A stretch of DNA of 64,000 bases from Neurospora crassa OR74A (taxonomy: Eukaryota; Ascomycota; Sordariomycetes; Sordariales; Sordariaceae), in assembly GCF_000182925.2 (NCBI RefSeq), contig NC_026505.1:3038001-3102000 (forward strand). Reading direction: 5' to 3'. Position 1 is the first letter of the stretch; each line of letters starts with the position of its first letter. Under the pieces are notes generated by a model. The model did no database searches, had not been told where the DNA came from, and saw nothing but the letters and a program-made list of their open reading frames with translations. Made by a program: the position numbers and the translations under genes. Shown here one piece after another: positions 36,669 to 48,756 of the stretch.

Positions 36669-39177
36669 CTACTGTTCCTCGTTGAACTTCCTCTTTACAC
36701 CGTTCACCTTGGCGTCGTCATCCTTCAACTTCTGCTCCAAAGCTGCCTGGCCACCACCGCATGGGCTCTTGCCCTTAAGAAACCCGCCGAACAACTTCTC
36801 CAGATCCGGCACCTGCCCGATCAAGTCATCGATGCCCAGCCCGCGCTTCTCCCTCTCGCCGATCTCGATAACGGCGCCGACGAGATCTTTGGTGATTTCC
36901 TCCGAGACCACGCTGTCCTTCTTGTATCCGGGGTGCTTCGCAATGAACTCACGGATCCACTTGGCCGCCGTCCAGAGCTCACCGCTGGCGCGCTTGCGGA
37001 TGAGATCAAGGTAGCGGGCGAGTCCGCAACGGGTAGCGACGTCCATGTTGACGCTGTCGAGGTAGCTTTCCACCAAGGGGATGAGACCGGGGAACTCTTC
37101 GCCCTCCTCGGCATCCTCGGTCACCTCCTTGGAAGTCGCCTTGGCGTACGCGGTGCCGTTGATGACCTCGTTGACGCTCATGAGTCTGTACTCGTCCTCG
37201 ACAGGGCCCAGGGGCGGGGTGGCAGGTCTGCTTGATCCGCTATTGGGTGTGCTGGTGCCGGAAGCCGATCTGGAGGCACTGCCGCCCCTGCGGGTTGTGC
37301 GGACGGGGAATGGATTCTTGCGGAACCAAAACTTCTTTTCGAGGTTGGCGTTGCGCGCATGCGCGGTCTCCATGTTCTCATCTACCTTCACGATGGGGAT
37401 GTAAAAGTTGAGGTCGAAGCTAAGGATGGCACGGGTGATGAGAACGATGAAGACGGAGAAGGCGGCGTTTTCAAAGTCGGTGATTTGAATCTCCATGGGC
37501 CGGAACTCCACACGCCAACCGATGCTGTTGTCAGCCGGAGGTGGCTTGAAGCGCATGTGCTGCCAGTTAGTACTCTGGATATTCTCAAAATGATCCGTCT
37601 TGGTCAGGTCAAGCTCCTGGAGATCTTCGTTGAAGATGACGATAGGATCGCGGATGAAGAGATGGGCAAAGTGGGTAGCCAAACGGTCATCCATGCCACC
37701 GTCGAGCAACTGCTGCTTGATCTCGGGGTCGATGACGAGGTTAGGATCCATGTACTCAGGTCGCAATCGGGAGTCGGTAGAGATGTAAGTTGAGTTCGAA
37801 GCATAACGCGACTTGGGAATCCGCCATCTGTCGTTCTTAAGGGGCTATAGAAAGGTCAGCATCGAATCAGACCTTTAATAAAGTGTTGTTCCTACCTTTT
37901 CTCCCAGCTCCTCAGGTGTGCGGTCGTCCACAGCCCTGCTGATCTGGTTCCACCTGACATCGGTATCGGCAATGAATCCCTTGTACACTGGTGTTGCCGC
38001 AGTGAGCGCAAGCAGGATAGGACCTAGAGGGCTCAGCTGGTCGTACATCTTCCTGCCTTCGGTGATGTTCTTGGCCTGGAAGGTGATTTGCAGACAACAG
38101 CTGCCCATGCCGAAAGCCATGGCATCCATGTGAATAAAGTTGTCGGGAGCGGCACCATTACGAACATCATCGTCCTCGGGCCAGTTGTGTAGGTCGTAGT
38201 TGACGGTTGGGTCCTTCCATGGCCAAGGGGTGTTCTCGTCTCTGAACACTGGAACATTGACCTGGACTTTGCGGCCGCGGCGCGAACGGATGTTGGCCGC
38301 AAGGGTAGGGAAGCGAATATGAGGATTGGCGATCTCGTCAGGGACAAATTGCGATCGCAGCTTGGGACCGGAGACGGGATATGATGGTTCAGTGAATACT
38401 CCTGGGCTGCCGATGCGGGGGAAAGTAGTGAGCGTGATGGGATGCTCATTCGAAAGCATGTGGTCCTTGGCAATGCACCTCCTCAACTTCATGTCGGCCT
38501 CAACGGTCAACAGGTCCTTGAAGTCGATGCCCCATGGCTTTCCGGGGGTGGCTTCGAGCATGAATCTTCCGAATTCCGGATGGAAAACGGGAAGAGTTAC
38601 GTTCCCGGCATCTGCGTTGGCCTCAGTTCCAGGAGCGCAGTCTCCTGTTACCTTAAGAGTCTTGCTGTCGGCCAAGGCTTTGAGAATATCGGCCTGGCGA
38701 AGGGAGAGCAGGACCTTGGGCTCATCTTTGGAATAGTTGACGACCAAGTACTCGATCTAAGCGGGGTGTTAGGAGCCAAGGAATTAGTAGCTCAAGGCAT
38801 GAGAACCAAAAACGCACCTCATCACCCCAGAGCATAGCGTCACGCTCCTTCCCCTTAGCCTTGTTCCATATTTCGAGTAGTTGCTGATATCACGTTAGCA
38901 TACGTCTGCGGCGCCTCATCCCAATATAGACTGTGGTGTATTCCACAGAAAGGCATTGAAGGTCCGGAGTTAACGGTGTCAAGATTCACCTTAATGCCCC
39001 AGGCACGGACGAGATGTGCTTGCTGCTTGGCATCTGGCCAATCCAAAGCCGTTCCCAAAGCTCTGTTGTAGTATCAGTATGTGGCGTCATAAACAGTGAG
39101 ACTGGTGTTCCCCCCCCGCGATGCGATTTGTGCAGCGAGTGTTCATATCGGGGACGATATACGTACAGAAGACCCAT
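36669..39177 (-). CDS. gcs-1: Glutamate-cysteine ligase (gamma-glutamylcysteine synthetase)
   Basis: Five exons: 39177-39167, 39062-38990, 38883-38818, 38756-37896 and 37844-36669, encoding 728 aa. The tiny first exon gives MGLL, spliced to ALGTALDWPDAKQQAHLVRAWGIK, then QLLEIWNKAKGKERDAMLWGDE and IEYLVVNYS, the standard start of fungal and animal GCL. Landmarks include FHPEFGRFMLEATPG, TLTTFPRIG and MAFGMGSCCLQITFQA (Cys-rich signature of the GSH1-type family). The enzyme joins glutamate and cysteine using ATP, the first and rate-limiting step of cytosolic glutathione synthesis. Length is in the family range. Residues about 460-500 are a Ser/Thr/Gly-rich insertion that looks disordered. The family is normally feedback-inhibited by glutathione. 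The gene is the only glutathione gene in the window. Exons 1-3 were placed by splice signals and protein similarity only. Confidence 0.95.
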
Positions 39178-41807
39178 TGCTACTCTGATGACTGCTCTTT
39201 GGTGCGTGGAGGGATGGAGTCCGTTCGATTGAAATCCGTTTTCTTGATTAAGCCGCTGCCGCTTCTTCGACAACTGTCAGAAATGCTTCAAGTACGAGCA
39301 GTTGTCTTCCCGCCCGCGTTGGCAAACCGACCGTGCGTTTTTATTCAACCGAGCGGACAGCGACTGGCAACGGGAGACTGCGCACCCAATGAGCAACTCT
39401 GACCAGAGTTTAAGGATAATGAGCCACCCAACTCGACAAGGCGATGTGACGAGCTTCAAATCCCAGTGGATGCTGTTGACTTGTGCTGAGGCAGTCTTCA
39501 CTGTCGTGATGCAGCACACCGGGCAGCACACCTTTTTTTCAAGGCCTGGTTGACCACGGTCGCAGGATAGTATAACACTTCCAAATCTACACATAGCATC
39601 GGAGTCACCCCTCTCTCTTCGACCCCAGTGGGGAAGAAGTGGTGAGAGGTTTCGTCCCCCACGTTAGCCAAGCGCTGAGTTGCATTTCCGGGACAGTGCA
39701 AGTGTGTTGAGAATGGGCGCCCTTCCCAAGCAGGTGAGGTGTTGGAGTCGAAGGCGTCATTAACGCACGCAATCTTCTCGAGAGGCAACTGGTCAATTGA
39801 AGAGGCACTTGGTCGCTGCACCTGGCTGAGTGTGTAACCAGAATGATTGATTGGCAGGCCGGGGATTGAAATCGCTGGACCGATAACTGTGACTGGCTAA
39901 CAGAAAAAAAGAAAATTGCATTGTACATACCAGCAGGCGTACCCGGGACTTGAGGGTGAATCGAACCGTCAAACGTGAGAGTGTATCTTGGGGAAAGAGG
40001 ACGCAACAAGTGTTGAGGGCTGGGTTTGTAGTCTGGCGCCCTTCCCCGTTTGGCAACAAAATGGAAGTCAAAGATCCCGGCAGGTTGGAGATATAGAGAA
40101 GTCCGGGTAGGGTCCGCAGACGTCGGGGTGCCAGTGGTTTGCGGTATGGAGCAAAAAGTGTATCAATCTGCAGATGGCGTCGATGACGGAATATCAATAC
40201 TGTGCCAATGTCGTGTAGAAATATACGGTGCAGTTATCAAGCAACGAACTGACTCCGGTATCGATTGATACTATCCGTTGAGGTGAGGGACCAGGACAGC
40301 CACTGGCGCAAAGGATCCAAGGTCAAGAGTGTTTGAGAGAGTGCGAAGCCTTCAGTTCTTGTAATAACAAGACGAACTTGAAAATTTTGAATTTTTTGAC
40401 CGGGGTATACTTGGAGACGGCGGTTCCCGTTCAGAGCCGCAGCCCACACACAACAAGCGAGCGAAGTTTCCAAAAAGGAAGCCGAACAACAGCAACAACA
40501 GCAATAGCATATCAAAGACAATACGATAGTGACAACCCACCTGTCAGAGTTTCCCTTTTCGGGGCCTTCTAATGGCTAGGCCAGATCGACCATGTACTAT
40601 GGTATGTGAGCCGGGGAGTCGGCAAGGCCCGCGCAGTGCGTGAAATTTACAGGAAAGAAAAGAAAAATGAAAAAAAATGAAAAAAAAAAAAAAAGGTCTC
40701 GGCTCGATGGCCGTTAACAAAACTGGGGCCTCTTGCTTTCCAGCCTCCACAGAGTGAACCCAAATCGAATCGTTCCAGGCGGTTGTCGGTGGAGTCTCTC
40801 CGCTGATTTCCGCAATTTACTCAGCGCTTTCGGTCGCCGAGGCGGGTGCAATTAAGGTTCCCATTGTCGTGGATCTCCGAATCTGGATTTCTAATCCACC
40901 TCCAGGGGCATGCAAGCAGTGTCAACCTTGACTTGCCGGATCGTGCCTGGATTATGTAATCACCCATCTCTCATCTCATCATCACAAGAAGGAAGGTAAG
41001 CAAACAACATGCCATGTCGTCGATGCCTCCCCTGCTCAGCGGGCTTAGTAGACTGCCCGAGTGAGTTTCATATATTTTCTTGGATTTTTGTGTTCCCACG
41101 GAAGCGGGCTCAGTAATTATTTTGTACTTAGTCAGAACCAACGAGAACCGTTCACATCCAACGTTTCAATGCACATGTTCGCAGCTGACTGCGTCCGCGC
41201 AATCGGATCGACTGTCGTCCCCCACGCTGCGTGTCGCACGGCAATGAAACTAAATGCAGCTAGGTGTACATAATTGTACACTAACCACTGTTGACCGCAC
41301 CCGTTCTTATCTTAGCACCTTGTTCAATCGAAACATACCTACCGGTGATAAGATCACCCAGGAGAGTGTGGCACGTGAACCAGCCCGTGATACCCCTCGT
41401 CGTGACCGCGATAGGACACACAACTCACGTACGACCTCAATTGTTCTGGACGCCAAACGAATAACTCAGGAGCGATGCATGATCACACCCCTTTCATTCT
41501 ATCATCATATCCAAAACCAAACAACCCTCATCACCTGTTCATTCTCATGGTATCAACCCTCAACCCTCAACCCCGAACCAGAACCTTTAAACACCGCCCA
41601 ATGCAACCTTGCCAAACTGAATCCAGACTGCCATCCCCATTTTATCTCCTAAGATACATTTACATAAACATCATGAACTGTTGGTTAATGATTGTATAGA
41701 AGAAGAAGAGAAAGATAAACCAGTTCCACTCCCCACCCCAGACAAGCTGAAAACAAACCGAATTAAATTATTAAAAACCCCCCCTTTTTGTGTACATTCA
41801 TCGCAAA
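39178..41807. other. Intergenic region upstream of gcs and downstream of the CFEM gene
   Basis: About 2.6 kb without a convincing gene. It contains the promoter/leader of the glutamate-cysteine ligase and the 3' flank of the CFEM gene. An A-rich run occurs at 40670-40694. Short frames on both strands show no domain. Confidence 0.5.
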
Positions 41808-44800
41808 TCACTGTACATTCAAAAATAAATCATCTCCCCTCCTCGTCGGCGTCAACTCCGGCACCCAACCAGGCGTAATCGGCGGCGGCGGCAAGTCCAC
41901 GTACCACTCATTCGTGTTTGTGTTGGCACCGTAAGGGACTTGAGAGTTGTTTTTGCCCCCTTTTTGCGCTTGGCCTTCTTGCCAGTGTTGTTGTTGCTGC
42001 TGTTGGCGAGCCTGCTGGGGTCCAGTCTGCTGCTGCTGCTGTTGCTGCTGGTGGCCATCTCTAGCCCATCCCTTTGCAGGCCTGCCGATGCTCTTGTTCG
42101 AGCTGCTGTTGGGGTTGGGGTTGAGGGCGAGTGCCGCGGCCTTTTCGGCGCCGAGACGCTTGGTGAGCAGAGAGGAGCTGTTGGTTCTTGTGTGTTGGTG
42201 GTGTTGAGACTGATGCTCTGGTTGAGCTGGCTGGGCAAAGATCGGCCATGGCTGTTGAGGTCTGGATTGACGCTGCTGATGCTGCATTTGAACATCATAA
42301 TGCCCTTGAGAAGGTCGGTAATAGGAAGATTGTTGTTGTTGTTGTTGTTGCGCTCGCTGGGCTTGTTGCAACTGGCGTTGCTGTTGCTCCCACTGGCGTG
42401 GTGATGGGGCACGGTAGTAGTAGGCAGACCCTTCTCCCTGTCCTTGTAACTGTTGTTGCTGATTCCAATAGCCATTGAGGCCAGTGGCTATAGAACTCTG
42501 TCTCCTTTGAGACTGCTGGTGTTGCTGGCGTTGCTGGTGCTCAACCGGCACAGCAATCGGGAAGCGCCCCTCAGGTGACCCGGTTCTCATCTGTCCAGGA
42601 TTCTTGTTCCTGTTTGGGTTAACAACAGGGGCATTCATGGGCTTCGACATCCCAACGGTCAGCTGAGGCGTCCCATGAGGAACCGCACCAATACGCATTC
42701 CCTCGTTGTCTCGCTCCTCAGGAGTCACGATCCTGATGGGGAAGCGTCCCTGTCCTTGGGCTTGCCCTTGTCCTCGCTGCGTTGACATACGCTTGGAGTT
42801 GCGTCTGGGAGGTTCGGGACCGGTCGAGCCACCACCACCGCGCAAAGCCTCTTGAGCATCGCGAAGTTGTTGCAGGCCCTCGTTCACATTCTCTGCCTGC
42901 TTGTGAATCATGGGGTATGACACCGGCGACTTTCCGCGAGAAAGAGGGCTCGGCGAGCAAGGCGATTCCGCCACGGGCGAAAGATCTTGGCTATCTTCTT
43001 CTTCATCTCCTGACTCGATCTCCGTGGCAGAGTCCTGGGACATCCGACGTTGCCGGCTTGCTCTCTTGACTGACTTGCGCTTGATCTTGGTGCCCGTCAA
43101 GTTCCTCCCGGTATTGTTTTCAGAGAGCACTGCCGAAGGGACAGCGGGCATGGGGTTCTCCGGGCCAGGTACAACGGTCAGAGGAGCGTTGTAATCAGAG
43201 TAGATACTGGAAGCCACGTTGTCCCTAGGGTGAGCATCATCTCTCATTGCAACCGGTGATTCCACAAAGGCACCCTGCTCTCGTTCCCGGGCGGGGACTC
43301 TGAGGGCAGGCACGACCATGCCGGGAGTGTAGGGCATGTACGCCCTTTCGGCCTTCGTCTTGTCCTGTGGGCCTGGTAACTCGACAGAAGAAGTTGGGTA
43401 TGGCGGCGCTTGGGTCTTCGTACCCGCGCCTACAGTTGAGTGCCTAAGGACCCAGTTGCCCTTCTTATCAGCAAAGTAGTAGGTGGTTGCCGATTGTGGA
43501 TCACTTGGCGGCGGACGCCAAATGGCAGTACCCGACCTATAATCTCCCTCGCCATCCTCTGCGAACTCAGTAATAACACTGTCTCTTCCGGTCAAAGGTG
43601 CAGCGTTGGGAGCTGGAGCGGGAGCAGCCCTAGGGACAGCAGCTGGGACAACAGCGGACATCGGTGGGTTCTTTGGAATAGCCAAAGTCAGGTTCGGCTT
43701 TGGCGTTTCCTTCTTGCCAAGTGGATCCTGGGTCCGGGAAGCTGGAGTGATTACCATGGCTGGCGGCAAGGCAGGCATGGGCAGAATAGGGGCGGCGCCC
43801 GCGGTAGCTCTGGTGACTGTAGGCCTGGGAGAGTTTGACGCCGAAGCGGATCCGGGCAGGGCCGCCAAACCAACACCGTCAGCCCTTGGTGCTTTCGTGG
43901 GCCTAAACGTAGGTGTACCCTGTTGCGAAGGAATCCTCTGGATCGGGTAGCTGATGCCCAGCAAATCAGGACCGGTGATGCTTCTGCGACCAAAACTCTT
44001 GAACGAGTCCCTCATTCTGTTGAATCCATTTTCCGGATCTCCAGAGCCCATCCTCTTGCGGCGCACACATTTGGCCAACAGTACAAGCCCTGCACCCAGA
44101 GCCACAACCGCCACACAGCCTATCGTGATCCCGGCAACCTGTGCGCTGGTGAGTTGCGGTGATTCCTTTTCAGCCGGCGCTCCAGCCGGCGCAGATGTGC
44201 CTGGTGTGCCTGATGTGACTGGCGTTGTTGTGCTGGAAGCAGTGGGCTCCACGCTTGGAACGGAGCTCGGACGTGTACTCAAGGTTGAGGTTTGAGCCGA
44301 GCTGGACTCAGTACTGGCCGAGCTGGACTCAGTACTGGCCGAGCTGGACTTAGTACTAGTCGTGGAGGTAAGGCTTGAACTTGATGTCATCGTTGTCGTG
44401 CTTGGCGAAGCTGTAGCAGTGGTGGAGGCAGGAGCCGCAGATCTCGTCACGGTCGAAAGCGCGGCACTGCCAGTGCCTTTCGTTAACGTTGGGGCAGCAA
44501 GATGTCCTGTTCCCGTTGGGAGGATCAGTGTTGCTACAATGACATCGTGAGTCCTCGACGCCGAGTCATCAACATCATCGCAAATGTTGTACGCCTTTGT
44601 TGTTGCTTGAACTGATAACAGTCAGCCTTCCACACACCTCACACAGGAAACGTGGTATCAAATCACTTACCACCAGCCGTAGTGTCCTTGCAGTTTCCCA
44701 ACTCCTTCTCACCAATCATACATGCTACTGCTCCCTCTCCTAACGTATATCCTCCGCCACCTATTTGCTTGCACATGCATTGTAAAGAAGGTGTTGTCCC

Positions 44801-44983
44801 CCCGCAGGTGAGATCGAGGTTTGCCAATATCCATGAACGGAAGCATGGCCTTGCGCATGTCGGCACGGTTTCTACTATCGATGTTGGTATTTGAGGTTCG
44901 GCTGCTTGGGCGACTGTCGAAAGGGTCGTCCATAGTAAGCCCAAGCACAAGAATGGCTTGACGGCCATAGTACTGGGCAACAT
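41808..44983 (-). CDS. CFEM-domain single-pass membrane protein with long glutamine-rich tail
   Basis: Exons 44983-44671 and 44611-41808 are joined by a 59-nt intron (GTAAGT to ATCAG, phase 1) inside the CFEM domain; 1038 aa. A second start at 44968 (MAVKPFLCLG) would give a tighter signal peptide. Eight Cys at about 43, 47, 60, 69, 71, 88, 98 and 115 give the CFEM pattern; the eighth comes from exon 2 (YNIC), which confirms the splice. A Ser/Thr-rich, probably O-glycosylated stalk follows (about 140-255), then one membrane helix (263-286, VAGITIGCVAVVALGAGLVL) with a KCVRRKR stop-transfer. The remaining 750 residues are cytoplasmic and low-complexity, with Gln-rich tracts from about 790, ending in WVPELTPTRRGDDLFLNVQ. 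CFEM proteins act at the fungal surface in heme/iron uptake, wall structure or host sensing. A membrane-spanning receptor- or sensor-like role is inferred from topology only. Confidence 0.85.
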
Positions 44984-47194
44984 CTGGAAATGAGATTAGT
45001 GATGGGATTCGGAAACTGATCATGGAAGACAACGCTCGCTCCCCCATTTCAGCAACAAATCGCGGGTTTTGGTTGAAGTTTGAGAAAGTGTTCCTTGCCC
45101 CAGTCCAGGTATCCTCTTCTCTTGGATACCTCCCTCTTAACTCATTTCAGGTTGCTATTGACCTGTTATGCCGGCCCAGTGGCGAGATCCATGGTGCCGG
45201 ATTCGGTATTTAATGACGTGGGAAACCGAACCAACAGGCCTCCGGGCGGTTGGAATGCAAATCGCATAACAAGATGTACCAAAGACCAACCTACCGAACT
45301 TAGATGAGATTAAAGATTAGAAGAGGAGATGACCAGCATCTCTGCGTTGAGTAAGTCGACCAAGGAGAAGTCGAAACTAGGAAAAGGCGTTGGGCCGGGA
45401 AGAACGGAGCCCGTATCGTATGCGATGATTATCGAACCGGAAACAGAAGACGCGAATGCATGGATTATATCGTGATGTAAGAAGCGACCAAAGGGGGGGT
45501 GGGCTTGATGTCGGGAAATACTGATTATGAAACGGATATCGAATGTGATAGGATAGGAAACACACAGAAAACACACAAGAAAGAGAGATGTGGAAATGAT
45601 GATATTGAAGGAGGATGGAGATAGTACCTGAGAAAGAAAAGAGAGAACCCGGGAGAGGAAAGTCTTGGATGAGGCTTGAACGCCATGTGTCACACTCGGG
45701 GTCCTTTACAAGGTAACCAGACTTCCTGAACTCACGAGCCATGCCATCATGATGTATATCTCAAAGTCAAAAGCAGTAAAGTCCCGGTGTGCTGCGCTTA
45801 ACGATGCCGGCAATCTCCTCGCCATCCTGGCCGCGGCCAATAACTCTGAAGTCGTACCCATGCCGTTCACCCGCAGAGACGCGCTGAACCTGCCTGAGGA
45901 CGTGAGTAGTGAGTACCTTGTACCCGATAATTGATGAGCCCCAATCGCCAACTGGGGTTTATTGGACCTCTCGCTATGGCATCATTGCTTGGAGGACATG
46001 AGAGACGTTCCATTGCAGGCAGGGCTTCGACGGTGTTCATGTCCCTTGCACAAGGCGGCTGACGAATGGAGCCGCGAAGAGGAACAAGCGATCTGGGGAG
46101 AGGCACTTGTCCTGGGCGAAATCCAGGTCCGCCGTCCTCTTATTGGTCTGAAAAGATGGCAGGTCTATTTCGGGCGCCATAGTATCCGGGATTGCACATG
46201 GCTGGTACGGTTCTCCAGTCGACTGGCCAAAGGTGGTATGCAGGAACAACATCCGCAGATAGATGTATGGCTGTGAAGGCTTGGAGCTGGGAAGAGGTGG
46301 GCGAGTAAGAGGTTGACGCCGGACACGCGCTTGGTCGGCGCTTAAAAGTACTTCGTTGTGGGCTGGACCCCGGACACGCCTAAGGGTGGTGGGCGCTAAC
46401 AAATCAACAACGCTATTCCCGTTCGGGTACTGCCCCCAGATTCTCACCAGCCACGAAACTCGCCTCAACGATCCAGTGGTTCTGTACACCACACTGCCTT
46501 GAGGTTGTCTTCATCCCCCAAGCCACCATGATGCACTGCACAGCCACATCCACATGCTACCAGTCTTGAGTAAACAGCTTCCCAACGACTGGAGACAAAA
46601 AGAGGGAGGGGAACTACGCCACTATCCAGCTGGACTCGGACCACGAAGTAAAGTTATGGTACCGAGGGCGATGCTGAGCCCAACGTGTTGTGACTTTCGT
46701 CGTGAGGTGGGCATAAATGTATAGCACGGCGGTTGAGATAAGCGTTCTTTGCCCCCCCTTCCATACGAGACACAATGCACTTGACATTTTCGTGATACCC
46801 TGGCGTCTACCGGTGTATCAACGTCGGGTAGTATCGAACGCGTCTTGAGCAATCTTGCTGACTGCAAAAGTTATTTATCTTTCGCCCCTTGTTGGTATCT
46901 CTTTGATCTAAACTCCCGATTCCCATTTTGAATGACGGAATATGCGCATCATGAGTTCACTCCCACATACCCTTTCCTTCTGGGCTTCCCAACATCTTGA
47001 TGTCGCAGCAACGATGAAAAGACATGATCCCTCGCCTACGCTAGATGGTTCAGTTGATAAACTCCTTGTGTATTAGCTCACCACCATCCGCTAAACTGCT
47101 GAGTCTCCGGCGGCGGCGGCGCCGAAGAGAAGAACGATTTCAACGACTTCAACGACGACGACTCCCCCTCAACACTCATTGATCGGCCAACTAC
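44984..47194. other. Intergenic region between the CFEM gene and Dbp5
   Basis: Contains the promoter of the CFEM gene and the 3' UTR of the helicase gene, both on the - strand. No further coding gene or RNA gene could be supported; frames such as 45962-46276 and 46037-46492 have no recognisable content. Confidence 0.5.
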
Positions 47195-48756
47195 CTAAAC
47201 GGCCGAATCAGTAGCGCTGGGAACGTACTCCGCTTGGGCCCTGCTCGACTTGATAACTTCTTGCACCTTCCTCTCGGTATCATCCAGGTCGTTGGGATTC
47301 AGCTGGATAAGGTCGATTCCGTAGAACTGAGCGATCTGGGAGAGCGCTTCGAAGCTCCTACGGTCGTGGACAAAGCTGATCGAGACACCAACACGACCGA
47401 AACGACCGGTACGACCAATACGGTGAAGGTATGTCTCTGCGTCCGGCTCCCTTTCGCCAGGTCCCTTCATCGGAATGTCGTAGTTAATGACCATGGACAC
47501 ACTGGAAACATCAATACCACGTGCCAGAACGTTGGTGGTGATGAGGACCTTGGAACGTCCGGAGCGGAATTCATCGAGAAGAACATCACGGCTTTGGCCT
47601 TCGTAGGCGCCGTGAAGGGCCGAAACTTTGTGACCATCTGCTTCCATGCGCTTCTGGATCTCGTTGGCTGTCTCTCTCGTCTGGAAGAAAGCACGTTAGC
47701 AAATGTCTACAACAGTATTCGAGGGGAAAAAACATACCCGGACGAAGATGACGGAAGAACCAATGGTCATGAGACCATACAGCTTGCAAAGAATGTCGTA
47801 CTTGTCCTTCTCGGTAGGACAGTCCATGAACATCTGCGAAATACCTTTAACCGTAAGCTCCTTATGCTTGAGCTTCATCTGGTTGGCGTTGGGTGCGAAG
47901 CGCTCGGCGAATCTCAAAACTTTGTCTGGGAACGTCGCAGAGAAAAGGAGGATCTGAATGGTCTTGGGGAGCATGCTACTTAATGTCAGTAAAGGTCGCA
48001 TAACACTAGTGCCCAAAGATGAACTTACTTCTTGACGCGGACACACTGGTCACCCAGACCCTGCTGGTCAAGCATGTTGTCGGCCTCGTCAATAACAAGA
48101 ACCTTCAACTGCGAGATATCGAACTGCCTGCGCTTGACAAGGTCCATGACAGTTCCCGGAGTTCCCACGACGACGCTGCCTCTAACACCCGTCTCGCGCG
48201 AGATGGCACCGGGAATAGCAGCCTCGACAATCAAATTCTCGCAGAACTGACCGATGGTCTGGACAACGGTCTGGATCTGGCGGGCAAGCTCTCTGCTGGG
48301 AGCAAGCAGAAGGGCCTGAGGCTGGTGGGGCTTGGACAGGTCGATGCGGGAGAGAACGGTAAGGACGAAAGCGGCAGTCTTTCCAGTACCGGATTGAGAC
48401 TGGGCAATCATGTTGCGGGGAGGGTCGGAGAGCATGAGAGGAAGGCACTTCTCCTGGACCTTGGAAGGTTTCTTGAAGTTGATGGCGAGCAGACCGCGGT
48501 TGACAGCCTCGGGGAGACCCAACTCATCGAACGAGCTGACGGAGTAGAGAGGACTTTCGGTGTCATTCTGAAGATCGCTCAACTTAATCTCGACTTCGTA
48601 CTCGTTCTTGACAAGGTTGCTCTGGCTCTCCTCGATGGAGGTCTCGTTCTCGGGGGCCTTGGGCTCTTCGGACGCAGGGGCAGACACGGGCGCAGCCTCG
48701 GGGGCGGCAGCCGGAGCCTCGTCGGGCTTGGTGATGCGGCTGGCGAGATCAGCCAT
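47195..48756 (-). CDS. dbp5: ATP-dependent DEAD-box RNA helicase Dbp5 (mRNA export)
   Basis: Exons 48756-48029, 47975-47738 and 47680-47195 encode 483 aa. Introns are 53 and 57 nt with GTAAGT/GTATGT donors. An acidic Ala/Pro/Glu-rich N-terminus is followed by the helicase core: [10 protein letters not shown] (Walker A), [34 protein letters not shown] and [25 protein letters not shown] is the usual start of this family, so an in-frame 16-codon upstream extension was left out. Dbp5 acts at the cytoplasmic face of the nuclear pore, where it is activated by Gle1 and inositol hexakisphosphate and strips export factors from mRNA; it also has a role in translation termination. The downstream neighbour Bzz1 is divergently transcribed. 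Exon joins are supported by continuity of the conserved helicase motifs. Confidence 0.95.
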
